From contig NZ_CP041345.1 in the NCBI RefSeq assembly GCF_013265555.1, positions 2,588,581 to 2,652,580 on the forward strand: a DNA stretch of 64,000 bases, given 5' to 3'. How positions within the stretch are numbered: position 1 is the stretch's first letter; each line of letters starts with the position of its first letter. Below are positions 32,759 through 40,959 of the stretch, piece after piece. Under the pieces are notes generated by a model. It ran no database searches, had not been told where the DNA came from, and saw only the letters and a list, made by a program, of their open reading frames with translations. Source of the DNA: Tenuifilum thalassicum. Lineage in GTDB: Bacteria; Bacteroidota; Bacteroidia; Bacteroidales; Tenuifilaceae. The position numbers and the translations under genes were made by a program.

Positions 32759-33622
32759 CTATAGTTGACATCTATCATTTGTAAAACTAATATCATTTAA
32801 ATCACGCATAAGAAGTTGATATGTACCTTTATAGTAGGTTAGTATACCAACCACCCAACCATTTCCAGTTGGAATCTCATTGTTTGCAAACTTTGAGTAG
32901 CCACTTGTTCGGAGCACAATAGGGCTAGTATAAGCTTGAGAACAGGAGACTAATTCGTGATTAAGGGTTATCTTATTTTCACTATCGGCAAATGTAAAAA
33001 CAGTATTAGTAAGTTTGTTTAGAGTATCCTTAATTTGTACATCTTCAAACTTAACGAGTTTGCCAATGTTTGAAGGTTTCAACTCGGCAGTTGACATAAC
33101 CAAAGGTGTAATCTCGGTAAGAGTACTACCCTTTTTAAACACATGTTGGCTAATTATAGGATCGCCTTCGAGCCCACTTATTTCCCAATTGCCATTATTA
33201 CTATAAATTGATCCAAGCTGAATTTGACCGCCGTAGTCGCCAAGGTATAGCCCATTGCAATATACAACAACCTTTTGACCTCGCTTATACTCGTTATAAA
33301 GAGTCGTCTTGTTGAGTTTTAGTTCAATAGCGCCAGTTTCATCCTGAATAAAGAGGCTTTTATAAAAATTACCCTCCTTATCATCAGAAATTACAACTCC
33401 CTCAATAATAATTGAATCCCTTTCAAAGAACGTTGTTTCGTCGAGCTGATATAGCTCACCTGGATACATTGCTTTTAGCTCTGCAATGCTAGTGTTTGCT
33501 GTCAGATTAGTAGAATCGACTCTCGGTGCAACAGGATCGAACGAGAAATCCACGCAGCTTGGTGAGAGAAGTGCAATTCCACCTAGTAACAGAATCGACA
33601 GTATGATTGATATCTTTTTCAT
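32759..33622 (-). CDS. DUF5689 lipoprotein, single unit
   Basis: 287 residues. The signal peptide ends ALLSPSC with the lipid-modified Cys near residue 23. The rest is one DUF5689 unit: TSIAELKAMYPGE, DDKEGNFYKSLFIQDETGAI, VVVYCNGLYLGDYGGQIQLG and the final GTYQLLMRDLNDISF. It is clearly related to the two units of the following protein, so the pair arose by duplication. It sits between the TonB receptor (29 nt upstream) and the larger DUF5689 protein (16 nt downstream) in one operon. Confidence 0.85.
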   Translation of the reverse strand: MKKISIILSILLLGGIALLSPSCVDFSFDPVAPRVDSTNLTANTSIAELKAMYPGELYQLDETTFFERDSIIIEGVVISDDKEGNFYKSLFIQDETGAIELKLNKTTLYNEYKRGQKVVVYCNGLYLGDYGGQIQLGSIYSNNGNWEISGLEGDPIISQHVFKKGSTLTEITPLVMSTAELKPSNIGKLVKFEDVQIKDTLNKLTNTVFTFADSENKITLNHELVSCSQAYTSPIVLRTSGYSKFANNEIPTGNGWVVGILTYYKGTYQLLMRDLNDISFTNDRCQL

Positions 33623-33651
33623 CTTTAATATGTTAATTCAGTTTCAAAAAA

Positions 33652-36369
33652 TTAAAATCTTAATCCCAAAATCAAGTAGTAAGTTCTACCGTAGCTATAG
33701 AAATACTTTGGAGGGAATTTATTAGAGGTTTGCTCAGCAACAGAGTAACGTGCTTGTTCAAATCCGCCAGTCTTAAAATCAGTATTGTCAAGTATATTGG
33801 AAACCATGAAGTTAAGATTAATGTAATAATCTTTTACTTTCCACGATTTACCAATGTTGGCATTTACTAAGTAAGCCGAAGGCACTTTCTCCTGTGCAGT
33901 AAGAGCATCGCGACGGGGATCACCTGGTTCAAGCCCTTGTAGTGCTTCAGCAGTTCTCTTGCCAGGTGCAAAATCGATATAAATATGGTCGTAGTAACTA
34001 ACATCAGCACCAATAAACCAGTATTTTGGTGAAGCATATCGAATGCCTAACATCGCAACAGTTTGAGGTGAGTTTGGAACAAAGAAGTTCTTAATGTAAA
34101 CCACCTGATCCTGAACCAATACTGTTCCAAGGTTGTCTTGGGTTACTGTAGCCAAGGGCCTAGAGGTATATTGATAAGAGCCCAACGATGCGGCAGTATT
34201 AAGAGTAAGCGTTGTAGTAAGTTTTATTTCGGCACCAAACTCAACCCCTTTATGAACTTTCTCAATGCCACGCATGGTATAGTTAATAAAAGTACGATAA
34301 GTATCGTCGTAGAACGACTTACGTTGAGTTTGATCTGTAAACCTTGTATAGTATGCTGAGAAACGAGCTTTAATATAAGGTGTTCGAAGATTGTAGTTAA
34401 TATCAGCGGCAGTAATTTTTTCATTAGTTAAACCAGGAATAACAAAATTACTTGTTCGGGGAGAGATATATGAATTACGGAAGAAAGGAGCCCTAGTTAT
34501 GTATGCCAGATTTCCATCAACATAATGCCTTCCAGATATCTTCCATGTAGCTCCAGCTTTAACACCATAGTTGTGGAACACCTGTTTTGGAGAGTCACCC
34601 TTAGAATCTTGGGGGAATCGTCCATTTCTCATATTTCCTGTTCTCCAGAATTCGGTGTAATTATAGTTTGCTCCTGCATAAAAATCGAAATGGGCCAAAG
34701 TATAGTTTGCAACAGCCCAAATGTTACCATTATTCACATTGGCATCGTAGCTATAACCAAACTCATCGCCAACCGCAACCTTACGATTAGGGTTATCCAA
34801 ATCGTTTTGGGCCAAATCGGGGTTAGAGAAGAAATCGCGCTCAACAAACTGATCGATATCTAACCAGTATTGTCCTCCAAGAAGATCATCTATCACCTTG
34901 TAATTCTTCCCTTTATAAATAGAAGCATCAATACCTCCATTTATCTTTATTTCTGGGGTAACAACCCAATTTGCTACACTTGAGAATGTGAACTGGCGAG
35001 AATCTGTAATGCGATTTTCAACAATGTATTTAGAACGAAGGCTATCATTATCATCAAAGCTATTGTAGTTGACCTGGTAAAGGTAATCCCAATTTATTTG
35101 ACTTATAGAAGGATCGTTCATGAAAGCATCGGTGATTGCACTAACAACCGAAGGGTCAGAATCAACCCAATAGCTGGGGAGCTTACGATAGTAATCGGGA
35201 CGAGGATCTAAAGCATCGTACCAGTTTAAACTAGTAGTTTGGTAAGTGCTAATTGAGTATCCGGCTGAGGTTGTAACGGTTAAGTTTGGATTGATATTCC
35301 AGTAATGATTCAAAATAAAGGTAGGTTCCTGTTGAAAACGAACCTTTGCATTACGTTTCTCGCCATTCTGGTAGCCCCAATTTGGATTATAGTAGTTTGT
35401 ACCAGCCAGTTCTTTAGCCTCATCGGTTGAAACGCCTTGCATTCCACGCTTAATGGGTGCATTATAAGTGGTAAAAGCAACCGAATGCTTATCGTTAAAC
35501 TTTTTCTCGATGCCAACAAAATAAGCCCATGCGTCGTAATTGGTTCCCTCAACGTAACCTTCCTCGGCCCAACGGCGCGAACCACTAATAGTAAAAGCAA
35601 CTCCGTTTTCCATCATTCCAGTAGAATGAGTAAACATCACCCTATTTGTATAGGTTCTATTGGTTGATGCATATGATACGCGAGTACCAATTCTTTGTTG
35701 GGATGCTCTTACATTTAGGTTTGTTGCACCGCCAAGACCGCCAAAGGACCAATCGGTTGGCGTGAGCCCATTGCGTGCCTCCCTATTACGAGTAACATCA
35801 TTTAGTCCACCCCACGAACTCCAACTTGCAAATCCACTCTCAGGATCGTTTACGGGAATACCATTCATCAAAAGAATTGAATATTCGGGCTTATATCCAC
35901 GAATATTAAATCGGGCTGCGCTAAATGTATACGCAGCAGCAGAAGCAAAAGCGTCGTTTTGCGATTGGAGTAAACCGCTCACTGCCTGACCACCCGATTC
36001 ACTTTCCAAATCATCAATTGAGATTGTCACCTCATTAAATGCCATATAAGCGTCATCGCTAATTCCACTTTTTAGCAAAACATCGGGCAGCTGAATGGAG
36101 CCTTCAATATTTACACTATTTTCAAAAGTTTCGTAACCAGACAAGACATAATCAATAAGATAGGTACCACCCTTTAGCCCTTCAAACTTATAGAATCCTT
36201 TTTCGTCGGTAACAGCATTCAAATTGGCACCAACTACCTGAACACTGACACCAGGAAGGGGATTCCCGCTTTGGGAGTCTTTAACATAACCGCTCACTTC
36301 ATACTGAGCGAATACCGATATTGCTCCAAATATTAGAGCAAACAATAAAATAAATCTAATTTTCCTCAT
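33652..36369 (-). CDS. TonB-dependent outer membrane receptor
   Basis: 905 residues. Signal peptide at 1-21 (ends VFAQ). Residues 22-100 are a carboxypeptidase-regulatory-like domain (GYVKDSQSGNPLPGVSVQVV). A plug domain follows with PEYSILLMNGIPVNDPESG, and then a 22-strand-type beta-barrel to the final aromatic strand RTYYLILGLRF. There is no SusD neighbour; two DUF5689 lipoproteins take that place downstream. A secreted endonuclease/exonuclease/phosphatase gene is divergent. Import of nucleic-acid fragments or phosphorylated compounds is inferred from the context; the cargo is not shown by sequence. Confidence 0.92.
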   Translation of the reverse strand: MRKIRFILLFALIFGAISVFAQYEVSGYVKDSQSGNPLPGVSVQVVGANLNAVTDEKGFYKFEGLKGGTYLIDYVLSGYETFENSVNIEGSIQLPDVLLKSGISDDAYMAFNEVTISIDDLESESGGQAVSGLLQSQNDAFASAAAYTFSAARFNIRGYKPEYSILLMNGIPVNDPESGFASWSSWGGLNDVTRNREARNGLTPTDWSFGGLGGATNLNVRASQQRIGTRVSYASTNRTYTNRVMFTHSTGMMENGVAFTISGSRRWAEEGYVEGTNYDAWAYFVGIEKKFNDKHSVAFTTYNAPIKRGMQGVSTDEAKELAGTNYYNPNWGYQNGEKRNAKVRFQQEPTFILNHYWNINPNLTVTTSAGYSISTYQTTSLNWYDALDPRPDYYRKLPSYWVDSDPSVVSAITDAFMNDPSISQINWDYLYQVNYNSFDDNDSLRSKYIVENRITDSRQFTFSSVANWVVTPEIKINGGIDASIYKGKNYKVIDDLLGGQYWLDIDQFVERDFFSNPDLAQNDLDNPNRKVAVGDEFGYSYDANVNNGNIWAVANYTLAHFDFYAGANYNYTEFWRTGNMRNGRFPQDSKGDSPKQVFHNYGVKAGATWKISGRHYVDGNLAYITRAPFFRNSYISPRTSNFVIPGLTNEKITAADINYNLRTPYIKARFSAYYTRFTDQTQRKSFYDDTYRTFINYTMRGIEKVHKGVEFGAEIKLTTTLTLNTAASLGSYQYTSRPLATVTQDNLGTVLVQDQVVYIKNFFVPNSPQTVAMLGIRYASPKYWFIGADVSYYDHIYIDFAPGKRTAEALQGLEPGDPRRDALTAQEKVPSAYLVNANIGKSWKVKDYYINLNFMVSNILDNTDFKTGGFEQARYSVAEQTSNKFPPKYFYSYGRTYYLILGLRF

Positions 36370-36481
36370 CTATCTCTGTTTTCAATTATAATAAAACACC
36401 TAACAAATAAATTCGTTCTGCAAAAATGAAACTTTTTCATAGATTTTTTATTTTTTTACATTCTTTTTTTTCGTTTGGTTT

Positions 36482-36489
36482 TATATTTG
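36482..36489 (+). promoter_or_regulatory. Candidate nuclease gene promoter -7 element (TATATTTG)
   Basis: Perfect TAnnTTTG, 31 nt upstream of the ATG at 36521. The upstream DNA is T-rich. The divergent TonB receptor has no perfect element in the same gap. Confidence 0.48.
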
Positions 36490-36520
36490 TCATCACTTTT
36501 ATTCTACAAAACACTAAATT

Positions 36521-37573
36521 ATGCGTAAAATATTTCTGTATTTATCAGTGCTATCCATGTGGTTTATCCTTAAACCACAGCAAACATTAGCACAAGGGAA
36601 AGGTAACAAGGAGCAGTACAAGGTTAGCTGTATAGGTTTTTACAATCTTGAAAACTTATTCGACACGATTCCTGGAGAAAACGACACCGAGTTTACCCCA
36701 AATGGGAGAAATAAGTTTACCTCAGAGCGTTACTGGCACAAAATCAATCATATGTCTGAAGTAATTTCACAAATAGGCAGTGAAATTTTTCCAGGCGGAC
36801 CAGCTATTCTTGGCATTTGCGAGGTTGAAAACAGAAGCGTGGTTGAGGATTTGGTTAACTCGCCAAAGCTAAAACCCTCGGGATATCAAATAGTTCATTA
36901 CGAATCACATGATCATAGGGGGATTGATGTTGGCCTACTTTATCGGCCTGAATTTTTCAAAGTTACATCGCATCGTTCGGTTCCGCTTCGTATAAAAGAT
37001 AACCCCAACTTTAAGACTCGCGACCAGCTTGTTGTTAGCGGATTACTCGACGGCGAGCCCATTCATATCATTGTTGATCATTGGCCCTCGCGTCGTGGAG
37101 GAGAAAAGCGAAGTTTGCCTTACCGTATGGCTGCCGCCAAGCTAACACGTTCACTTGTTGATTCTATTCTTGCTACAGACCCAAATGCAAAAATAATTGT
37201 AATGGGCGACCTAAACGATGACCCAGACAGCAAGAGTGTAATTAAAGGACTAGGTGCAAACCCTTACCGCAATAAGCTTAAGCCAGGTGAACTGTTCAAC
37301 GCTATGGGAAGTCTTTACCACGAAGGCATTGGAACTCTAGCTTACAGGGATTCTTGGAACCTTTTCGATAACATTATTATAACTCAATCGTTCCTAAATA
37401 CTGACAAAACCACTTGGACTTTCTACAAAGCCAAAGTATTCAACAAGCCATTTCTACAGCAAAAAAGTGGCAGGTTTGCAGGTTATCCTTGGCGTACTTA
37501 CGTTGGAGGAAATTTCATGGGAGGCTATTCCGACCATTTCCCTGTATACATGTTTTTAATAAAGAAGAAATAA
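36521..37573 (+). CDS. Secreted endonuclease/exonuclease/phosphatase family protein
   Basis: 350 residues. A signal peptide covers about 1-24 (ends TLAQG). The EEP fold is shown by GFYNLENLFDT, the metal-binding Glu in GICEVENRSVVEDL, VDHWPSRRGGE, the catalytic MGDLNDDPDS and the final SDHFPVYMF. In Bacteroidota this branch is exported and degrades nucleic acids or hydrolyses phosphate esters. It is divergent from the TonB-DUF5689 operon, suggesting digestion outside and uptake by the receptor. Ended by a strong terminator. Confidence 0.9.
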   Translation: MRKIFLYLSVLSMWFILKPQQTLAQGKGNKEQYKVSCIGFYNLENLFDTIPGENDTEFTPNGRNKFTSERYWHKINHMSEVISQIGSEIFPGGPAILGICEVENRSVVEDLVNSPKLKPSGYQIVHYESHDHRGIDVGLLYRPEFFKVTSHRSVPLRIKDNPNFKTRDQLVVSGLLDGEPIHIIVDHWPSRRGGEKRSLPYRMAAAKLTRSLVDSILATDPNAKIIVMGDLNDDPDSKSVIKGLGANPYRNKLKPGELFNAMGSLYHEGIGTLAYRDSWNLFDNIIITQSFLNTDKTTWTFYKAKVFNKPFLQQKSGRFAGYPWRTYVGGNFMGGYSDHFPVYMFLIKKK

Positions 37574-37578
37574 ACTCA

Positions 37579-37602
37579 ACGGGCATTTGCCCGTTTTTTT
37601 TT
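37579..37602 (+). terminator. Rho-independent terminator after the nuclease gene
   Basis: ACGGGCA (37579-37585) pairs with TGCCCGT (37588-37594) over a 2-base loop, followed by eight or more T. Confidence 0.8.
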
Positions 37603-37630
37603 ATCTTTACTTAGCATTTAAAATTTAAAC

Positions 37631-38038
37631 ATGGCTGCTTCTCGTAAACAAAAAATTGTGGACGAGCCCACACCATTTAAGCTACTGGCTATTGCATCGT
37701 CGCTTAGCATTAGCCAAATGGCTTGGCATGCAAGCCAAAACTGCCATTTATCGTTTAAACAAAACACTGATATTGAAGAGCAATTAGGTTTTCCAGCCTT
37801 TACAGACAGGGAAACATATTCCAAAAACCCGATTTCACTCATTGGTAACAAATCAAATGGGAAAGTACTATTCCCAAAAATATCTAACATCGACTACATC
37901 TTAGAAGTCACAGGAGAATGCGACAACCAGCTAGTAAGCGAACTACTACGCAACATCAGAAGCATTCATGGAGTTCAGGCCGTTGTAGAGCTAGATGCAA
38001 AACAAATTAAGCGAAAGGAACCATTTTGCACCGAATAG
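37631..38038 (+). CDS. IPExxxVDY-like conserved protein
   Basis: 135 residues, cytoplasmic. The central motif LIGNKSNGKVLFPKISNIDY corresponds to the signature of the Bacteroidota IPExxxVDY family, with Phe for Ile and Ile for Val here. Flanking features (an N-terminal ASSLSISQMAWHASQNC helix and a C-terminal LLRNIRSIHGVQAVVELD) fit the same family. Function is unknown. A near match to the -7 element (TATCTTTA, 37602-37609) lies 21 nt upstream. A minus-strand frame over the same bases is a shadow. Confidence 0.65.
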   Translation: MAASRKQKIVDEPTPFKLLAIASSLSISQMAWHASQNCHLSFKQNTDIEEQLGFPAFTDRETYSKNPISLIGNKSNGKVLFPKISNIDYILEVTGECDNQLVSELLRNIRSIHGVQAVVELDAKQIKRKEPFCTE

Positions 38039-38143
38039 CTAAATCACAACCCACTACATATCACCCACATAGCAAATCCTGTTACCAAAACACGCGAATT
38101 AGTTAAACTTTGTTAAGCCTAGAGTTTTGCATCTCATAAAAAT

Positions 38144-38151
38144 TACCTTTG
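38144..38151 (+). promoter_or_regulatory. Candidate rprX promoter -7 element (TACCTTTG)
   Basis: Perfect TAnnTTTG ending only 5 bases before the rprX ATG at 38157. If used, transcription would begin at or very near the A of the start codon. No -33 TTG at the usual spacing; the nearest TTTG is 14 bases upstream. Confidence 0.38.
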
Positions 38152-38156
38152 CTCAT

Positions 38157-39734
38157 ATGAGCAGGAAATTACTATTTATACTCACAGGTGTTATCTCTAT
38201 TGCATCAATAGGGTTGATTCTACTGCAATCAAAGTGGATACGGATTGCTGTAGGAATTAAGGAGGAGCAATTTGCCCAAACAGCAGCATTAGCAATGGAG
38301 AGAATTATTGATGAAATAGAGAAACAGGAAACTGTGGTCCAAATTATTGATGAAATAAAGCCTTACTACTCTGTAAACACTAAGGGTTCCGCACAAATGA
38401 CATATCGGCAAGATATACTAAACAAAACCAAAAGCGGATTCCGTTCAAAACAGATAAGCCAACAGGTTTTCACTATAAATAATCTCGACACCCTAAAACT
38501 GCCATCATTCTCTAAAGGATTGGTTGACAGTACTTTATTTGGAAACCTGCCAGTTAAAATAGCACCATCACAGTCCTCTTTTAAAAATAAGCAACAGCTC
38601 GCTTTAAGTTTTAGCGATAAGCTATTAAACAAAACAGTGTTTGTTGAGAACATTGTAGATAGGATGATTAGGGTTGAACTCCCGTTGCAGGAAAGAATTT
38701 CAAAAGAACAGCTAGACTCCATAATCCAACGAGAACTTAAACGCAAAGGAATTAACGCTTCGTACGAATATAGAGTAACCAACGAAAAAGACAGCACAAT
38801 TTACGCTAGCACCCGATTTAATCCTCGATTTAAAGGGCTAGTTCTCAGGGAAAAACTATTTCCGAACGACTTTTTTGCTCGCCGATACTTCCTCACCATC
38901 TACTTCCCAAATCAAAAAACATATCTTTTAAGCTCATTAGGCCCTATGACATTTGGAACGCTCTTGCTTACCATGTTAATTATTTCTATATTTACAATCA
39001 CTCTTTATATTATTTTTAAACAAAAAAGGATTTCAGAAATCCGAAATGACTTTGTTAGCAACATGACTCATGAGCTAAAAACCCCTATTTCTACCATATC
39101 GTTAGCAGCTCAAATGCTAAACGATAAAAGCATACCTTACGAGCGCAAAAACCTTGATTATTTAGGTGGTGTAATTTCCGATGAAAGTAAACGTTTAGGC
39201 CTTCAAGTAGAAAAGGTCCTTCAAATGGCTATTTTTGAAAGAGCCAAACTCAAACTTAAAATTAAAGATGTAGATATTCACGAAATAATAAAGAAAGTTT
39301 CTACAAATTTCTCCATTCAGGTTGAGGCACAAAACGGCAGTTTAGAGCACTCTTTGGATGCATCAAGCCCAACTGTAAAAGCAGATGAAGTTCACATAAC
39401 CAACGTTATAAACAACCTTTTGGACAATGCAATGAAATACAAGAATGGAGAACCAAAAATAAACATTTTTACAAAAGATGCGTCTAAAGGAATAGTTGTA
39501 GCCATTCAAGACAACGGAATAGGAATAAGCAGAGAGAACCTAAAAAAAATATTTGATCAGTTTTATAGAGTCCCAAGTGGAAATATTCACAATGTAAAAG
39601 GCTTTGGTTTAGGCCTTAGCTACGTAAAAAAGATTGTTGAAGCCCATGGAGGAAAGATATGGGCCGAAAGCAAGGTAGGAGAAGGAAGTACATTTTCATT
39701 TTACCTGCCATGGAATGGTCCAGCAGAAAAATAA
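38157..39734 (+). CDS. rprX: Sensor histidine kinase, RprX-like
   Basis: 525 residues from the ATG at 38157; a TTG-started extension from 38127 would cross the promoter candidate. Two transmembrane helices (about 6-26 and 265-285) enclose a periplasmic domain of about 235 residues. The H-box is in DFVSNMTHELKTPISTISL near residue 300, with N-, G1- and G2-boxes in INNLLDNAMKY, DNGIGISRENL and GFGLGLSYVKKIVE. It would phosphorylate the OmpR-type regulator encoded 27 nt downstream. The name follows the Bacteroides rprX/rprY pair by resemblance only. Confidence 0.88.
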   Translation: MSRKLLFILTGVISIASIGLILLQSKWIRIAVGIKEEQFAQTAALAMERIIDEIEKQETVVQIIDEIKPYYSVNTKGSAQMTYRQDILNKTKSGFRSKQISQQVFTINNLDTLKLPSFSKGLVDSTLFGNLPVKIAPSQSSFKNKQQLALSFSDKLLNKTVFVENIVDRMIRVELPLQERISKEQLDSIIQRELKRKGINASYEYRVTNEKDSTIYASTRFNPRFKGLVLREKLFPNDFFARRYFLTIYFPNQKTYLLSSLGPMTFGTLLLTMLIISIFTITLYIIFKQKRISEIRNDFVSNMTHELKTPISTISLAAQMLNDKSIPYERKNLDYLGGVISDESKRLGLQVEKVLQMAIFERAKLKLKIKDVDIHEIIKKVSTNFSIQVEAQNGSLEHSLDASSPTVKADEVHITNVINNLLDNAMKYKNGEPKINIFTKDASKGIVVAIQDNGIGISRENLKKIFDQFYRVPSGNIHNVKGFGLGLSYVKKIVEAHGGKIWAESKVGEGSTFSFYLPWNGPAEK

Positions 39735-39761
39735 TGTTTTACCTAAAATAACGAATTAACC

Positions 39762-40454
39762 ATGAACCAACGAAAAATCAGAGTTATGCTTGCTGAGGAC
39801 GATGAGAACCTCGGTTTCCTACTAAAGGAATACTTACAAGCAAAAGAATACGATGTTGACCTATACAAAGACGGCGAAAAAGCCTATAAAGGATTTCAAA
39901 ACAACTACTACGACATTTGCATCCTGGATGTAATGATGCCTATTAAGGATGGTTTTACTTTGGCTAAGGAAATCAAAATGGTGAACCCTAACATGCCCAT
40001 TCTTTTCCTCACTGCTAAGTCGATGAAGGAAGATGTAATTGAGGGTTTCGCACTTGGTGCTGACGATTACATGACAAAACCATTCAGCATTGAGGAGTTG
40101 CTTATGCGTGTAGAGGCCATTCTACGTAGAACACGGAAGGACTTAAGTGGTGCAGAACAAACCCTATTCCAAATTGGCAAGTACGTTTTTGACTCAGTTA
40201 AGCAAACCCTTACCTATGAAAATGATGTTCGTAAGCTAACAACAAAAGAGAGCGAACTTTTGAAATACCTTTGCCTAAACCGCAACTCCCTGCTCGACCG
40301 CAACTTTGCTTTAAAAACAATTTGGGCCGACGACAGCTACTTTAATGCTCGCAGTATGGACGTTTACATTACAAAACTACGTAAATACCTTGCAAACGAC
40401 CCTTCAATTGAGATTATTAACGTTAGAGGTAAAGGGTTTAAAATGATTTATTAA
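39762..40454 (+). CDS. rprY: OmpR family response regulator, RprY-like
   Basis: 230 residues. The receiver domain has acidic DD at 13-14, phosphoacceptor Asp56 in ICILDVMMPIKDGF and Lys in DYMTKPFS. The C-terminal winged helix (about 130-230) has TTKESELLKYLCLN and the recognition region SMDVYITKLRKYL, ending GKGFKMIY. Close resemblance to Bacteroides RprY, including ENLGFLLKEYLQAK, supports the name. It is paired with the kinase encoded upstream; targets are unknown. Confidence 0.92.
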   Translation: MNQRKIRVMLAEDDENLGFLLKEYLQAKEYDVDLYKDGEKAYKGFQNNYYDICILDVMMPIKDGFTLAKEIKMVNPNMPILFLTAKSMKEDVIEGFALGADDYMTKPFSIEELLMRVEAILRRTRKDLSGAEQTLFQIGKYVFDSVKQTLTYENDVRKLTTKESELLKYLCLNRNSLLDRNFALKTIWADDSYFNARSMDVYITKLRKYLANDPSIEIINVRGKGFKMIY

Positions 40455-40492
40455 CCCAACCAATAAACTTTCTTTTTTCACGTTTTTTACTT

Positions 40493-40510
40493 AAAGCGGG
40501 TTGCTTTTTT
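40493..40510 (+). terminator. Weak terminator after rprY
   Basis: AAAGC (40493-40497) pairs with GCTTT (40503-40507) around GGGTT and runs into six T. The stem is short, so readthrough into the siaC-like gene is possible. Confidence 0.4.
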
Positions 40511-40518
40511 AGAAATAT

Positions 40519-40540
40519 TTAATAACTTTATGGTTATTAA
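40519..40540. promoter_or_regulatory. Inverted repeat upstream of siaC-like gene
   Basis: TTAATAAC (40519-40526) and GTTATTAA (40533-40540) form a perfect 8-base inverted repeat with a 6-base spacer, centred 31 nt before the ATG. No T-run follows, so an operator is more likely than a terminator. The regulator is unknown. Confidence 0.35.
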
Positions 40541-40560
40541 GTGTAAAAGGTGTATTTGTT

Positions 40561-40941
40561 ATGGATAGAGTTGAAATAGAGGCTACGATGGAAACTCCAA
40601 AAGTAGTACTCGACAAAGATAAATCACTTATAGAATTCGCAGGAAATTCTCTTCCCGAGGATGTTAACACCTTCTATGCCCCTATTCTTGAATGGATTGA
40701 CAAGTATGTGGCTGACCCCAATGAAACCACAGAAGTTAACATGCGCTTTGATTACTATAACACGTCCTCCTCTAAGATCATTCTTAAAATCTTAGAAAAG
40801 TTTAGGGATATTCATAAAAAGGGATACTCCGTTGTAGTTAACTGGCACTATATGGAAGATGATGAAGACATGATTGAAGCAGGTGAGGATTATGCTGAAC
40901 ACCTGAAAATTCCTTTTAAAATGATTCCTATTCAACAATAA
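40561..40941 (+). CDS. SiaC family regulatory phosphoprotein (DUF1987)
   Basis: 126 residues. The DUF1987 pattern is clear: FAGNSLPEDVNTFYAPILEW, RFDYYNTSSSKIILKIL, and VVNWHYMEDDEDMIEAGEDY. Thr68 in YYNTSSSK is at the position phosphorylated in Pseudomonas SiaC, which binds and activates a diguanylate cyclase under control of the SiaA phosphatase and SiaB kinase. No SiaA, SiaB or GGDEF gene is in the window. It starts 19 nt before the GH16-like gene and both probably share a transcript. Family is firm; pathway here is inferred. Confidence 0.85.
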   Translation: MDRVEIEATMETPKVVLDKDKSLIEFAGNSLPEDVNTFYAPILEWIDKYVADPNETTEVNMRFDYYNTSSSKIILKILEKFRDIHKKGYSVVVNWHYMEDDEDMIEAGEDYAEHLKIPFKMIPIQQ

Positions 40942-40959
40942 TTTTTAAACCTGACACAA

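Noticed and set aside
30691-36369. SusC/SusD polysaccharide utilisation locus
   Set aside because: There is no SusD-like gene and no secreted glycoside hydrolase; the partners are DUF5689 proteins.
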